A stretch of 64,000 nt of DNA from Dromaius novaehollandiae (taxonomy: Eukaryota; Chordata; Aves; Casuariiformes; Dromaiidae), in the NCBI RefSeq assembly GCF_036370855.1, contig NC_088110.1:22315501-22379500 (forward strand), read 5' to 3'. Below the pieces are notes generated by a model. The model made no database searches. It was not told where the DNA came from and saw only the letters and a program-made list of their open reading frames with translations. This document shows, one piece after another, positions 1-13,911 of the stretch (its first letter is position 1; each line of letters starts with the position of its first letter). The translations under genes were made by a program, and so were the position numbers.

Positions 1-3000
1 CCCCACCTCTGGAATTCCCGTGCATCCTGCCTGCCGGAGCGCCGTCCTGCCGCGGGCTGCAAGGCGGCTCGGACCCGCTGGGACCCAGCCTAGCCTGATG
101 CTACGACTGCTGCGAGACTACAGATTTCTGCCTTATGTACAGCACCGACCTCTCAAAATCCAAAATGACCAAGAAGAAAACCTCCCTGCCAGCTCTATAA
201 GGAGAAAAACAGGGTACCCTTGTTTTTAGTATCTATTCAGCTGCTTAAAAGAGCAGGAAATTTGGGCCATTTGCTTTAACCATTGTATCTTCTGTTATTC
301 ATCAATTTTGGAAAACAGCCTCTAAAATTGTTTCCGGCTCCCCTTTCCCATGTAAATCACTCCAAGGTTTTGTGTTTTTGTTTAAAAAAAGAAAAGGCTA
401 AACATTCTGTTGTTCACAGCAATATTTTTCACTTCATTCTAATTTAGCAACTCAGTTGAGCTCTCCTTTCCCTAAAAGCCTGCAAACAGAGGAAGCAGTT
501 CCTGCCTGCGGCTGCACGCAACCAGCAAATGCCACAGCTGAATGTTTTTTTCCTGTCCCCTGTTAATGCTCTGTCAGCTCCCTCCAGCAACCGAGGGGCA
601 TCGGTCAGTCCGCACACGGCCCGGGGAATAGCCCCCCTCCTGGAGATTTTCCAAGTTCAGACCCCCAGCAGAGACTCCGGATGGTCGAAAAGGCGCTTTG
701 CAGCCAGAGGGTGACATTGCAATTTGGAAATTACAAAGCACGTGTTGCAATCTTCAAGTCCTAGATCCAAGTTTGGGGAGAAAATCAGGATTTTTTTCCA
801 AACTCAATGAACTTTTCCAGATGGGGAGGTCATGGGGGACATATGCAAAGGTAAATGAAGATGAGGTATGATCATAACCACCCCTGAGAGGGTGATACAC
901 GTATACAACACTGCATCAGCGGTTTGGGAAGGGGAAGAGCCAAGCAGAACCAAGGACTGTATACATCAGGCTTCATAAATAATCCTTTCATATTTGCTAC
1001 AGAGTCCAATCCTGCTGCTCTCGCTCGGGGGTCTACCCACAGCATGCTGCAGCCAAAGGCATTTTGTGAACCTCTCCGTAGCTTGCCGTCATGCTTCTAA
1101 CAGGTCTTGCCATGAAAACAGCCACCGCTGCCCCATGTACCCGGAGACAAACAGAAATGAACTCCCAGCTCCAGCTCTCCCAACACTTGCCATTTGCCTT
1201 GACAGCCCAGCTCCAGGAGCCACCTCCTAGCAAAAAAACTAATTTTTTTTAACTCCGTCAATCTGCACATCTACTGAATCTCTCCCATTTCCCTTATCCA
1301 AGGTGAGAGAAAGCACCGCTCGCCTCCGTGAGTCGCCTGGCCCTCCTCTAACCTTTCCCAGAAAGATCATCAGGGCAAAAGGAAGCTGCATTATTTCAGG
1401 CAAGCACTGCCAGACTTTGAAGAATCAGGCCAGCCCGTTTTCAAAGGATTCATACAAAAAAAAAAAAAAAAAAAAAACAAAAAAAAACCACACACACACA
1501 CACAAAGCAAAGAGAAATACTCATGTAGTAGCTTCTGGTGCTGGAAATCCCCAGTCAGGTCCTGAGTGAGTCAGCCAAAATGGTGACCTTGGAAATCCGA
1601 TGGGAATGTCATTGGACATACGGAGAAAAAAGCTTAGCCCTGCTCCATCAAGTGATCAGTGCACAGAGTGAAAAGCCCACAGGCAAAAATGTCTGATGGA
1701 GTTGGCACCCATGCATGTGTTAAGTGGACATGACTTCAGCTGATCTGGGGAGACTCTTAGTCCTGTACATCTACAGGCTCAGTGACTAAATATGAAGAAG
1801 TCGGATGGGTTTGAAGTTGCCTATTTTTACGTCACAAAGAGTGCAAGGAAGAAACATGTTGCATTTCCTCATGCCAGGCTGATAGGGTGTCCCAAAAACA
1901 GAGGAAAGCTCAGATTGCTCCACCAGCACTGGAGACTGAGGCATCCCTACCCTAGTCCTTACATGGACCATGAGAGAAAGCAAGAAGTCTCATAAACGAC
2001 TGCAAATCCTGACAAAGTTCTGCTTTTCCATTTGAAACATCATCCCACTCACTTCTGCCAGGGACAGCCAGAAAATAAGGTTAAAACTGATGTTACAGGT
2101 GGGGTCGTGGCTAAACCTTGCTGAAATGAGTTCTTGTGTCGGATAGGTGCAGAAATGGTAGATGAGGCTTCCCAGGTCCTGGGGAGACGCGGTTCCCCCA
2201 GGGAGGGCCATTGCTGGCTGCTGCACGTGCCATCTCATTGCCTACCCTTGCTTCTGAAGCCTCCACACCTGGAGGAGCCCCAGGACTCCACTTTCCTCCT
2301 TTGGTCAACCCGACTGCCCTTTGCACCCAGGTGCCCTTTGCGTTATGGTCTGTAACGGCAGCTGGAGGGTATCAGAGTTTCCCATGAACTTACACAGCAT
2401 TTGAGGCTCTGGTTTCCATCGTAAAAGAAGGATCCTGACAGGGAAAAACAGTTCGTCCAAGCCTGCTACCTGCCAAAGGGATCCCGCACAGCAGTGTCGG
2501 CACCAGGGGAAACCTTACCTTCAGTGTGGTTTGACTTTGTCTTCAGAGGGAGGAGAAGAAAAGGATAGTCTTAGACCAAGTCAGCGCTAAGTCTTCACAG
2601 AGACAAGATGCAGGTTGTATTTCTCTCGATTTCTCTAAAAAACCCCCGTGTTTTCTGCAAGTGAAGGCACAGAAAGTAAAAATTACCCATGTTTTCTGCT
2701 TGATGTGATTTTCTACCGAGCGGGCACTTTTATCCTGCCCTGGAGTGGGAGGTCCGCAGGGAACCATGCAGCCTGCAGGGAGGCTGGTTTGCCCGGCGCA
2801 CAGTGGGGCTGGGGCGTAGAGGAGACGCAAAAGCAGCACGCTAAACCGAACAGCGAAACACCTGCGAAACATTTTCCAGATTAAAAGCAGCTTGACTGGA
2901 TGCTTTGCGAGAATATTTCCATTTTAGCAAAATTTCTCAAGCTATTGAAAAAGCTAACCCCAAGCCTTGTGCTTTGAAGCAAATCGAGAAAGAAAATCCC

Positions 3001-5018
3001 GCAGATAATTTTTTGGCAGGGAGAAGTTTCTCGGAAAAATGTTCTGGCAACATAGAGCTCAGTTTTGGACCAGCTCCACACACAGAAACAGACCTTCAGG
3101 ATTTGTTTAAAGGTGAAGAGTCAGCAGGTGTGTAAGTAGGTTATTAATGAATTTATATCAAAGCTGTTGCCAAAGGAAGAAGATAAATACGAAGGGAAGT
3201 TGAACATCAGTCACTATTAGGGAAGAAAGGTCAGGTCCTACAAACATGTATCCCAAGTTCGCTATCCAAATAGACCACATTAATTCAAATAAGTGTTTGC
3301 TACAGGTTTGCAAGCCTTTGCAGGGTGAAGGCCTATTATTTTTAATAGTCCATAGAAACTGTAATCACCGAAACGGTTGTGACTGCAAACGAGCGAAGGT
3401 CAGAGCCGGAACATGGCTTGGGAACAGCAGGAGTCCTCCAAGAAGCCCCCAGGTTTGTCAGCTTATCTGTGCTTGCAGATTGTCCTGCTTTCTTTTCAGA
3501 GTGAGAAATCCCCCATTTTCTCGGAAGTAAGGATGGAGGGCTGGGAGCAAGCTAAAATTAGGAGGAAATTCCAATGATTTTTTTTCAGTGAATGATTTCT
3601 GGTTATTTCTTCAGTTCCTAAGGGGGGATTCCAAAAAAACCCATCCAAACCAAACTTAGTTGATTAACACAAAGAATTTATGGTATGTATGTATCCTAGA
3701 GGATATTGCCATCATGTCTGACTCCTGACTTTAGGATGTTTCCTAACCAGATGATCTAGCATGTTTTCTTGCTGGATTCAAATCCCACTGACTACAGTGG
3801 TTTCGGAAGCAGGCATCACGAGTAGCCAGGGCTCGATCTTAATGGATGAAGCCCATCTTCAGCTGAAGATTCAGCTGTGCACATTGCTGCAAAATAACAT
3901 GCGTGTCAGCATATCCACCAAAGTATTTGTACCTTATATTTCTACACGGAAGGGTGGGCAAAAAAAGACGAGGGAAAGAACATGTCATCTACACCTACAG
4001 TATTGCCAGGTCAGATCCTGCTAATGCTCTGCCTAGCAATCTTGAGCAGCATTTGGCAACAAGAGACCAAAGCAAGTGGGCTTTTTTTCCCCCCTCTTTC
4101 CCCCTTTTTTGTATATATGTGTCAATTCACATTTTTATTTGACTGCTGAGCTCCCAGGAAGGCAGAGGCTTGGCTGCATACTTTAGAGAGATAAGGGTGA
4201 GAAGGAGTCCGTATAATCTCGTGCTGACCTCAGCAACGGTGTCTCACTTATACCATCTCTTTAAAGGATGTATGCGTGTTGCAATTTGCCGTCTAGTCTG
4301 CCCCTTACCTCCTCCGCTCCAACTCTGTCTTCCTTAAGAGCAGGAGCCATTAGGGAGCAGGAGATAAGTGCTTAATGAATTACAAGAGCAAATAGCTTCT
4401 TCGCAAGAAGTGTCTCTTGGTGCAGCTAACCTCCACGCTCCTGCCAGATGCCAAGTCTCTCCCCCGCGCAGACCGCCCTCAGAGCGAGCCCTGAATTTTC
4501 TGGGGATTTCAGAGACTTCCCACCACGGCACCAGGCTTAAAGGCAAGGAAGCTGCAACCTCTCCACCTCTGAAACACGGGGGCAACTTCTCTCTCTTGTT
4601 TGCAGGGAGAAGGGGTGATGCCCAGAAAAAGCCTGGGGTGGAAAGCAACTTCTGCACAAGTCAAAGCAATGCATGCGGCAGCTGCAGCAAGGTGCTCCTT
4701 TGGCACAAGGACTTACTGATAAGGTGTCTTTCCCTGCTGGCCCCCATCTGATTTCTGAGAAATCATTTGCACCACGTCATCTCCTCCTAACCCCATCTCT
4801 AGCTGTGATGCAACTACAGAAATCTGCAGGAAAAGGGCTCCGTGGTAGAGCTTCAGGGCTGTAACGAGGGGCCACGGTCATCAGTGCCCTGAGCAGAGAA
4901 AGCCATTGGCCTCTATTTCTTAGGTCACAGCAACAGCAGAGGAAGTCTGGCAGGGCCATGATGTGGGATGGAGATTGCTCTCCAGGGTAACTCCAAAAGG
5001 CAATAAAAAAGACAATAA
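1..5018. other. Gene-free flank, mostly unique sequence
   Basis: The longest open frame is 127 codons, without a recognisable domain or splice context. CpG is sparse and composition mixed. Only the A/CA tract at 1,456-1,504 and a PU.1-type ETS site (AGAGGAAGT, 4,938-4,946) stand out. I see no transposon relic or RNA gene. Confidence 0.6.
1456..1504. repeat. Poly(A) tract followed by (CA)n
   Basis: A22, a C, then AA and A7, followed directly by eight CA units. A poly(A) tract next to a CA repeat can mark the tail of a retroposed element, but nothing upstream is recognisable as one. Confidence 0.9.
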
Positions 5019-5057
5019 GGAGAAAGATAATAAAAGCCTCCAGCTTTTATTTTCTCC
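5019..5057. repeat. Inverted repeat, 15-bp stem with 4-nt bulge
   Basis: The left arm GGAGAAAGATAATAAAAGC (5,019-5,037) and right arm GCTTTTATTTTCTCC (5,043-5,057) are complementary except for four extra bases (AGAT) in the left arm. The loop is CTCCA. A GATA core and an AATAAA hexamer lie in the left arm. No function is known. Confidence 0.8.
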
Positions 5058-8000
5058 CTGCTAGGTCAGACTTTTCAGGAAGGCCTAATGTTTGCCTACA
5101 GATTTACTATCCCCCAGGCGCAGGGTGCAAAGGGACAGTTGACGTTACTTGGCAGTGCCTGCGAAAGGCTGCGTCGCAATGACCCGCTGGCTTTAACCCT
5201 CCGAGGAATCGGCGCTGGGCTCCAACAGCGTCTGGGGAGGCTGAAAATGGAAACTCCCCTGGCAGCCAGGACCAGCCAACGCAGTTTTATCACTGAGCCG
5301 ATTAAAAATAGGCCATCGAATAAAAAAAGGGTTAGCAGCGTCATTTCCCTGGAGAGCTGTAAAAGCAGCTCAGCCTCACACGGGACCTTAAATCAGCAGT
5401 TATTCCAACTAGAGGCTGGTTTTTTCCTCCCTTTCTCCCTCCCAGCCTGTTCTGCTAGGAACGGGGAGGGCCCTGGACAAACAATGTCACGTCCTCGGGG
5501 CATCCATGTGCCTCATCACCAAACATCCTCGGGATGACCGAAGCAGACCCTGGCTTCTCCGGTGGCCCGAAGCACTTCCAGTTGTTCTCCTCGGCCTCAG
5601 AGCCATATCAGATCCTCCAGCCCTTGAAGAACCCACAATCCAGATCCCAGTTCTGTCCCAGGAGCTCACGCTGAGCATATATGGAGGATAAAAAGCCTAA
5701 ATCCCAGAGCAGCACACAGCAGGCTCACTGATACAACCTGCTGATGACCATTGCTCCTTAGATGTCTCAGCTGTTCCCACAGGGATCCCTTTAGCCGGGA
5801 TAATTGGGCCTGATCTCCAGGGCTGCTGGAGCGGTGGCTGCCCCATCCACCTTGGGGCGAAGCTTCGGTCTCACTCGCATCACCAGCAGTTTTGCCTTTA
5901 CAGCGCACCAAACCTGTGCGGAAGAAGGGATGAACAAATCACTGCTGACAAAGTATCCTTAAACGCACCGTGTCACCCTAACAGCTGGCACGGAGGTGAC
6001 AGCCCTGTCAAGGCACTGCGATAACAATAACTCCGGCAGCTTTTCTGTCAGCGTGTTGAATTAATATTGCTTGAAATGGCCTCAGCTATTGCATCTTCTG
6101 GCAGCATCCATGACAGTTGGTGTAATTTATTGTTCCTATTGCATGCTCGTTTGTATTCCCAAGCAGCCTTGGGGAATAATTTCTCAATGAGTGGACAGCT
6201 GCCGGGGGAGCGGAAAAGAGCAGGGCGACTGAGAAAGGGGAGAGGACACGGGGATTTCTCTGGGAACTCTGGGCAGGACGGCCGCTGCCAGGACCCGCAG
6301 CGATGCAGAAGCCCCTGGAGGAGCCCAGGGACTGTAATAAAACAAGGCAGCAGCGAGTGGCCCCAGTTTCTGCTGTGGCGTCCACCCAATTCCTTGACAC
6401 TCGGCTTCCTTAGCAAGGCCACCTGGATTTCACGGGGCAGCAGGCTCCAGCACATAGGAACACCAGATCAGGACAGGAGCTGGACTGGATAAGACCACAG
6501 ACACCAACGTTGTGTCTCTAACAAAGCAGATGCTGAAGGACAGGATAAGGTCCCTGCACCATATATGGTCTTATCCTTCAACTATTTTCAGCCCAAGGAC
6601 TTGCTGGAGCAAACCAGGTTTCCACATACCAGTGTGGCAATTGCCTCCCAGGGCCCCCAGTGTCCCCTGGGCATGTGTGAACTGTCGCAGCCAGGCTGCC
6701 CTGGGCCAGGCGCTCTGGTCCTCCAGCACTTTCGGGAACCACCACCTCCTTCTGCTTGTTTTGACCTTGTCTCCTGCGAGCTTCACCTGATGCCCCAGTC
6801 CTTGCACTGGAAGAGATGGGGCAGTTGGCCCCTGCCCTCTCCAGGCAGCTCATGCCTTTTCCAGGCAGAGGAACAAGGGATCCTGGACTTCACCCTCCTC
6901 CTGGCCTTGGGAAGCACAAACAGGAGGCCGGAGCCAAGCACGCAGAGTGCGATACGGGCGTACAGCCCTGCCAGGAGCCAAAAATCAACATCGCCACCCG
7001 ACCGGCTGTGAATGCAAGCTCTGATACTTCTGCAAATATGACGGTTCATGGCTGTTACCTCCCGGTGTTGCCAGCCCACATGGAAGTGATGCAAAATTCA
7101 GTGTTTTTCTTAAAGGCCAAGTCCTAGCATCAGGACAGCACGCGAGAATCTCGGCTTTCTAGGCCTCACGCTGGAGCACGTGGATCCCAGCAGTTCAGCA
7201 ACCCCAAGGCAAAGACTTGAGCAGCTCTGTGAGCCGGGAAACCGAGGAAGCGTGGCTCCATGCGGCTTCAAGTCCCACAGTCAGGTTCTCGGGTGGCTAA
7301 GAGGGTCCAAGCTTGGGCAAAGCCTTTCCCACGCCAGGCTGTTGGTACTCCTCTTTCGCCTCCTCCCTATGGAAGCAGTAAAACTGTCTCTCCTCTCTGC
7401 CCAGGCACCTATTCTCAAAAAAATCCTCAAGAGCCTCCTGCTTGCAGAATCTCCATCTTTCCATCAAACTCCGCTGAAATGTGCTCATAGCACCTTTGTT
7501 TCTTCTAGACTAAAAAAGCCACGCTTACTATCTTTCCTTTTTTTTTTTTTTTAATTATTATGTGTCTGGAAAATAAAAGTATCTGTGTTTTAAGCCTCGT
7601 CCTGCTGAGGCACAGCACTTCACGGAGCTGGGGCTTCCTTCCAGCCTGGTAGAGCAGCGCTCGCTCTCTACAGAGCAAAACCCCCTTCTGATGGGAGCTC
7701 CCGAGGTTTGTTTTCACTCTGGAGTTGGCACTTCACTTTCTTCTCTTGGAACGAGAATGCCTAAATATATATATATTTGGAGCCCGCGGAATGTTTTGTC
7801 CCAGGCCTATTGAAATGTTATGCTAATATCGGAGGGCCTGTGTTATTATAAAATTACATGAACATCAATACGAAACGAGCAGGCTCAAGTGGGTCCCTTT
7901 CATATTCTTCGCTTGACGTTTTTCAATGAAACGAAGGCATTTCCTGCAAAGGATTCGATTTCGGCAAAGCTATTTCCAATGGAAAGCTGCTCTGTCTGAC

Positions 8001-8559
8001 TAGCTCCGGCGACATGGATTATAGAGTTAGGTGGATCACGGCCAATATCGCGAAAAACAAGGAATATGCACTGTCAGAGCTCAGCGCTACCGCCCGCTCC
8101 AGAGGAAACTCCCCAAGCAGCTACGAAGCGACCGTCCGCTCAGGACAGAGAGAATAATTCCTATTTTTATTCTTTTTTGTTGCTGTTTTTATTTATTTTT
8201 CACCAGACAGCTGGGGCTCTCTGATCAGTGGCTAACGAGAAAGCCGGGATTGCTCCCCGCTACCTAGAGACCTGGCAGAGCACAGGCGTGAGACACCTTG
8301 CACGTGTGCTGGACATCCCAGGGCAAGATGCGCCAAAAAGCTCTCATTAACGTGCTCCAGAAACGCTGCCAGAAAGGCTTTATAGCCACAAAATCAGCAA
8401 ATATCAGGAAATCGGTAAAAGAGCCCCAGAGCCATCAGGTTTCTCCGCACGTGCAAAATACTCTCATGTTTAAAGGGCAGAAATCCCTCCCTCTCAGCCT
8501 TGCCCGCCGCTGAAAAACACATTAATCTCGCCCAACGCGGCCAGCAGACAGGAGCCAAA
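5058..8559. other. Gene-free flank with an AT-rich palindromic segment near 7.76 kb
   Basis: No open frame here resembles a known protein. There is a T-run at 7,539-7,552. A near-perfect AT palindrome (CTAAATATATATATATTTGG, 7,761-7,780) begins an AT-richer stretch to about 7,990 that contains an octamer-like ATGCTAAT. Otherwise I see nothing. Confidence 0.55.
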
Positions 8560-9880
8560 AGGTTGCCGCTGGGGTGTGGCGGGGGGGAGACGTATTTACA
8601 TGCTATTGCTCGGCAGGTCACAGAAACAGGATGCCGATAACATCCTGCAAACTTCCTCCCCGCGCCGGCGGAGGGGAGAAGCGGTGGCCCCGCGGCACAC
8701 GATGCCCGGCAGCGAGCCGCTCGCCGGCCGCGGCGTTTCTCGCCTTGCAACACAGCAGCAAACGGGGCCGAGGGCGAGGGGGACCGGCGGCCACGGGCTG
8801 GGGACCGACTCAGCTAGACAGCGGAGCTCGAAGAGGTCCGGAGCCGCGTCACGCTCTCGATGATGCCGATATAAACCCAGGTGAGGCCGAAGCAAGGAGC
8901 GCCGCTGTACGGCTGCAAAAGGCAGGGGAAGGACCGGATTCTCACCGCTTTCAGCATCGTTAGAAATTTGTAAACCAATTTTGACAAGAGTCGCGTAGGA
9001 TTTCTGCATTGCTCCGAGGCACAAGCAGGAAGAGGGAATTTGTTTGCAGCGAACACCGCAGGGGTTTTTTTCCCCTCCTCCTGAAAGGAAACACTAAGGC
9101 GTGCTCAGAAAGAGAAACAAAACCTGCCTGCAAAGCTGGAGACCGAGACACAAAAGCAACGTTTGTCTGGGTTCAATCAAAACGTTTCCCGTCCACAAAA
9201 TCGCCGCGTTATGATTCATTCCAATCACGACACTTGGTTTGGTTGTAAAAACTGATATTTTGGTGTAAGCACAGCCCAGCCGCCGAGGAAAGGGGTCCGC
9301 GCGTCCCAGACGCCCCGCTGCCGGGCACTGACCTGGGGCCGCCCCTCCGAAAAGCCCCGCCGTGGGGCAGAGCCGCCCCTCTGGATGCACCTCCTGCACG
9401 ATGCTTCCTGCCCCGCTTCCCGCGGGATATCTGCAGACCCTCGGGAAGGGCCTTGGCCTCTGAGCCTGGAGCCGTGGGCTCGTTCCCCCAGGGCGTGCAC
9501 CGGCCGGCTCTTCTCCTGTGTTTAACTCTCCGCCAAACCCTAAGCGTATAGAATATCAGCTATGAGAAATCTCCTCTTGCAAAAGCTCCCATTCAAATAA
9601 ATAACCTGTCTTCTAGGTGGATGGGAGAGTCGGAGCCAGGATTGCACGGCACGCGCGCTCTCCCTGCAGCGGGGGCTCGCCTTATCGGCTCGGATGGGAC
9701 GGTGCACCCACCACGGAGGAAAAGCGGGGAGCCCACGGCCAGCATACGGCCTTGGGGAGGAAGGCAGCAGGGACCCCCGTCCCGGCTCCCCCATGCAAGA
9801 CGCTGCACCTTGAAGTGAAAAGTGAAGAATGGCCACACCTATTCATTATACATACGCGCACGTAACGTATGGGTAAATAT

Positions 9881-9916
9881 ATGTGCATGCATGCGTGCGT
9901 ATGTATGTATATATAT
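9881..9916. repeat. Interrupted TGCA/TGCG/TATG tetranucleotide repeat
   Basis: A run of (TGCA), (TGCG) and (TATG) units ends in TATATATAT. It is a simple alternating purine-pyrimidine repeat of moderate purity. Confidence 0.8.
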
Positions 9917-10556
9917 TCCTTTTAATAATGAAACCACAGTTTGGCCCAGATCCAAATGTCTTCTTGGCCCCCACATGCCTTGGACTGGGTGCCTGCAGCA
10001 GCAAAGCGGTGCACAAAGCCAGCTCTGTCGTTTCTTTTTTTTTTTTCCTCTTCCCTCCCCAAAATTCTTCTGTGAAAGCTAGACCTGCCCCGGAGCAAGT
10101 CAACCTTGTGCTTGGCCACTTCGGAGACATTTTTCTCTGTACGCAGCCTGGCCATTTATCTTGGCAGCCACTCCCGGGCAGGGCTGGCACGGCGGCTTTG
10201 CAGAACGACGCCCGCTCGAGAAGCCCGCGCGGGCGGGTAGCGAGGCAGCTCCCCGCAGCTGAGCCCCACGCGCCTCCCGGGCCGGCTTTGCTGAAAAGCC
10301 ACCGACGTTTGCAAGGAGCTTTTGCGTGTCTGCGCATCAGCTCAGGGGCTTGGCTATGGTAACGCTTTCTTGAGTCCCAATGTCCCTTTTAACTATATTT
10401 CGGGCTATATTTGTGGCTAACTAGCACTCTGGTTATGACTAGTGCAAGTAATAACGGGAATTTCTCCGTTGCTTGCTCCGTGCTCCATTTATCTGGCCCC
10501 GCTGGGAGCCCGAAGGATGCAGCTTCACATCTGGCCCCGCTGCTGCGTTACCAAGC

Positions 10557-10617
10557 TGGTCCCAGCGAGCCGCTACCTGCGCCTCAGTTTCGCTCTTCTG
10601 TGAAACGGGTCTAGCGA
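10557..10617 (+). mobile_element. Possible MIR-type SINE relic (short)
   Basis: GCCTCAGTTTCGCTCTTCTG followed by TGAAACGGG resembles the MIR core segment GCCTCAGTTTCCTCATCTGTAAAATGGG. Only about 40 bp are convincing. It is an old fragment or a chance match. Confidence 0.4.
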
Positions 10618-12068
10618 CAATCGCTTGTGCCAATCGGCCAGAGACTCCATCCACATTTCCCTGCCTGTGCGAAGGACGTTATCCTCCTCACCACACTAAT
10701 TTAGGCCTCCTCTGGCCAAAAAACACCTGAAGGGGGGTTGCAGCCTGCAGCATCCTGTGCAGCAGGGGCTTTCGGCCGGCGCGCTCGCTCCCCGGATGGG
10801 TCTTCCCGTGCTGGGTGGCCGTGGTGCGGCTTTGGTACAGCAGAACATACCTACAACCCTCATCTTCACCCAGCTAAAACAGGAGACGGAGCGTGCAAAG
10901 CAAGAGGCGGCCAGGCAGGGCTCCCTCCCGCCGGGGCTGCTTCCATTCTCCCGCCGAGGCCCCGAGCGACACCGCGGTTCACCCCGTTTCGCTTTCAGGT
11001 CATCGTTCCTGCAGCAAGAACAGGGAAGCGGAGCCCCAGGGCCCGGGAGACCTGCTCGTGCCCCGGGAGTGGCAGCCAGAGCCGTGAGCAGAGCGGGAGC
11101 GACGGGGCCGCAAGCATCCTGCAGGCAAGGCTCACTCCGCGGCGGTCCAGCACTGCCAGCGCTGCAGCTCCCGATGCAAATCTAGTCCAAACGGATTCGG
11201 TTCAAGCTGAACGTAAAGGTTAGTGAAGACTTTCTCTGCATCTGCACCAGGGTTTGGTGCATTTCTGCTTGCTGGCTGCTAGCCCCAGGTATTTGGCAAG
11301 GACTTTTGTTGCAGATTTTGTCTGCTTTTTGAGGGTCAAATCCTCCGAGGTGCTGCCTGCACCAAGAGCTGGGAGCATCCAGCAGCAGGAGGTCGGGGGA
11401 GAGTAGGGAGGGATTGAACATCTCCCGCTGGTGTGTGTTTCGTATTGAGGAAACTGGATTTAATAAAAATGAATGGCTTTGGCAGCTTGAACGTTCCCCG
11501 CTTGCTGCTTCAGTGCCAGAGGAGGTGACATAAACAGTAATTTCATCTGCCTCCTTCCCCCTCCACATCCACCCAGACTACATGCAGCCAGGGAAGAAAA
11601 ATTTCATAGGTGAGAAATGAGCTCAGATCAAAAAGCCGGTTTCCTTCTGATTTGGCCAAGAAAAAAATCCAGGAGAACAGAAAGGTCTCGGGGCAGAAAC
11701 TGGGATTGCCCTTCTCCCCGTTGGGAAAGGGGGAAGAAGCGGCTCCTCCGAGATGGGAGCTGCCACCGCCGCTCCGCACCGAGCACCCGCCGGGTCACAA
11801 CAGCACATGGGCGTCCCGCGGGAATGGCACGCGGGACTGCTGAGCCCGCTTTGGTTTCCCCGGAGAAAAGTCCCTTAAACGCGCTGCTGCTCCGGAGCGA
11901 TACGCCAAATTTGCTTTCGGAGCAGCATCAGAGCTTGGAAATCTCTGGCGCGCTCTGAAAATAGCTCCCAAGAAAGGGCTTTTTCAGATCCTTGTGGATA
12001 CGGTCGTTTGAAACGAAAAGCAAGGCCCTGCAGCACGGCCCTCCACGGGAGCGGGGACGGCCGGGCGC

Positions 12069-12130
12069 CGCGATGCTCCGTGCACCGTGACACACCGTGA
12101 CGCTCTGCACACCGCGATGCACCGCACGCA
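12069..12130. repeat. Short degenerate CACCGTGACA-type tandem repeat
   Basis: Units such as GTGCACCGTGACA, CACCGTGACGCTCTGCA, CACCGCGATGCA and CCGCACGCA follow each other. About four imperfect copies are seen inside a CpG-dense block. Confidence 0.6.
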
Positions 12131-13895
12131 AGCGCCGGGGAGAGGAGCAGGACCAAGCGCAGCAGGAACTGAGCTGCAGCAGTGAAAACGAGATGGAATA
12201 AAAGGGGAAGGAGCTGCATCGCAGCTGGCCCGTTTCCTTCCCCTCCCGAGCCCGTATCCTCTTTCCTTTGCCCCAGATTGAAGAAACAAAACCAAAAAGC
12301 GCCTGCAAGCGCCGCTGGGGCAGAGCGGAGCCGGGGGAAGGCCTTTTCCTCAAGAGCCCTCCCGGCACGGCTTGCTCCCGTGGGCACCGGGGAGGTGCAG
12401 CACCCCTGCAGCCTTCGGAGATGACGGAGAGGTGCAGCCAGGCAGCAGCGAAACCTCTGCGAAAGACGGGCTCGCCTGCCCGTCGCTCCCGGCCAGCACA
12501 CCTGCCTTGCACCAGAAAGGTCCCCGGGAAGAGCAGCTCAGTTCGGGTGGGATTAAAAACAAAAAAACAACCAAAAAAAAGGAAAAATCCCCATGCACAG
12601 GCACGCAGCGCCTCGTGCACCGAAGGCGTCAGGCCTCTGCAGCAAAACCCAGAGCGGAGCTGAACTTCAGGCCCAGGAATGCGACTGTCACCGAAAGGGG
12701 AAACGGATGGGGCTGCTGGCCCGATTACCATCTATCCAAACTAATTAACGCCTTTGAGCGGCGGCCAGCCGCTCGAGGAGTGAACCCCGCGCTGAACTCC
12801 ATTCCTCGCGCCAGAGGGAGCTTGTCCGCCCTGCCGGCCTCCCCGCCGGAGCCTGCGCCCTTTATCTCCCCCCGAGTTTTCCTGTTTACGTTTCCCATTA
12901 GATTACTGTAATTAATGCAATAGCAGCAGACAGCGCTTGGGAACGCGCTGGCTACCACCCGGCCGAGGGGGCTCGGTGCGGCTGCGGCGCGGTTTTGTCG
13001 GGGGACCCGGGTCCCGCTCGCGCCCCTGCCTGCGAAGCGCCAGGGCTGCCTGACCCCAGCCCTGGAGAGCCAGGACACCACCTTTAAAGTTGCCCAGGGG
13101 CTTGGCTGAGGCTTTATTTCCCAGCGGGAATAAGGAAACCAACCCAAAATGCAACCCACCCGGCGTTTAAGTGCACCCGGAGGGGGCCGGTGGCTGCTGT
13201 TTTGGCCACGCAGCCCAAAACCAGCCCCAGCCCTTGGCAACAGGGGAGCACCTCGGTGCACGGCCCCGGGAGCCGTGCAAACCTTGCAAGCAGAGGCTCC
13301 CTGCCTCCAAGCATCACCCACTCCAATTAATCCCTTAGGAGATGCAGCTAAGTGTTAAAATCCTGGAGAGAAGAAAGCGAAATCTCTCCCACTTTCCCCG
13401 TCCCCCTCATTTCCTCGGAGGAGGGGACCCTCCGCGCCAGCCCTGCACCCCATGCCGCCACTGCAGATCCCGATAACGGCCGCTGCCGTCCCCTCCGGAG
13501 CAGACGGGCAATAGCCGAGGGGAAACCGGAGCCATAAAACCTCGCCGTGGCTGGGACCTGGAGCGAGCGGCGTGCAGATCGCTATCAGAATCAAAGTCCC
13601 CCCGCTGATGTATCGCCTCTGCTGTGTGTCAGGGACCCTTTGGTGCAAACAGCCCCTTGCTGTTATATGGCCCCCACAGCAGCTGCAGCTGCCGCCCCGC
13701 CAGACCCCTCGAGCCCGCGGAGATTTAGGATGGGCCGCAGGGAGCTCGGGGCTGCGGCACATCTGTGCTCGCCCGCATCCGCACAGAGGCAGCGGCCTGA
13801 TAGGTGCGACATGAAAGCCTAAGGGCAGGGGGGAGATATGCATCTTCAAGGAGGGAGGAAATTTAGAGGCAAAACAAGGGGGGAAGCAAAACAAA

Positions 13896-13911
13896 ACAAC
13901 AACAACAACAA
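13896..13911. repeat. (CAA)5 microsatellite
   Basis: Five CAA units in an A-rich context, next to a CpG-dense block. Confidence 0.9.

Noticed and set aside
11928..12731. 267-codon open frame on the minus strand
   Set aside because: It passes through a short tandem repeat and CpG-rich DNA. Composition explains its length, and no domain is recognised.
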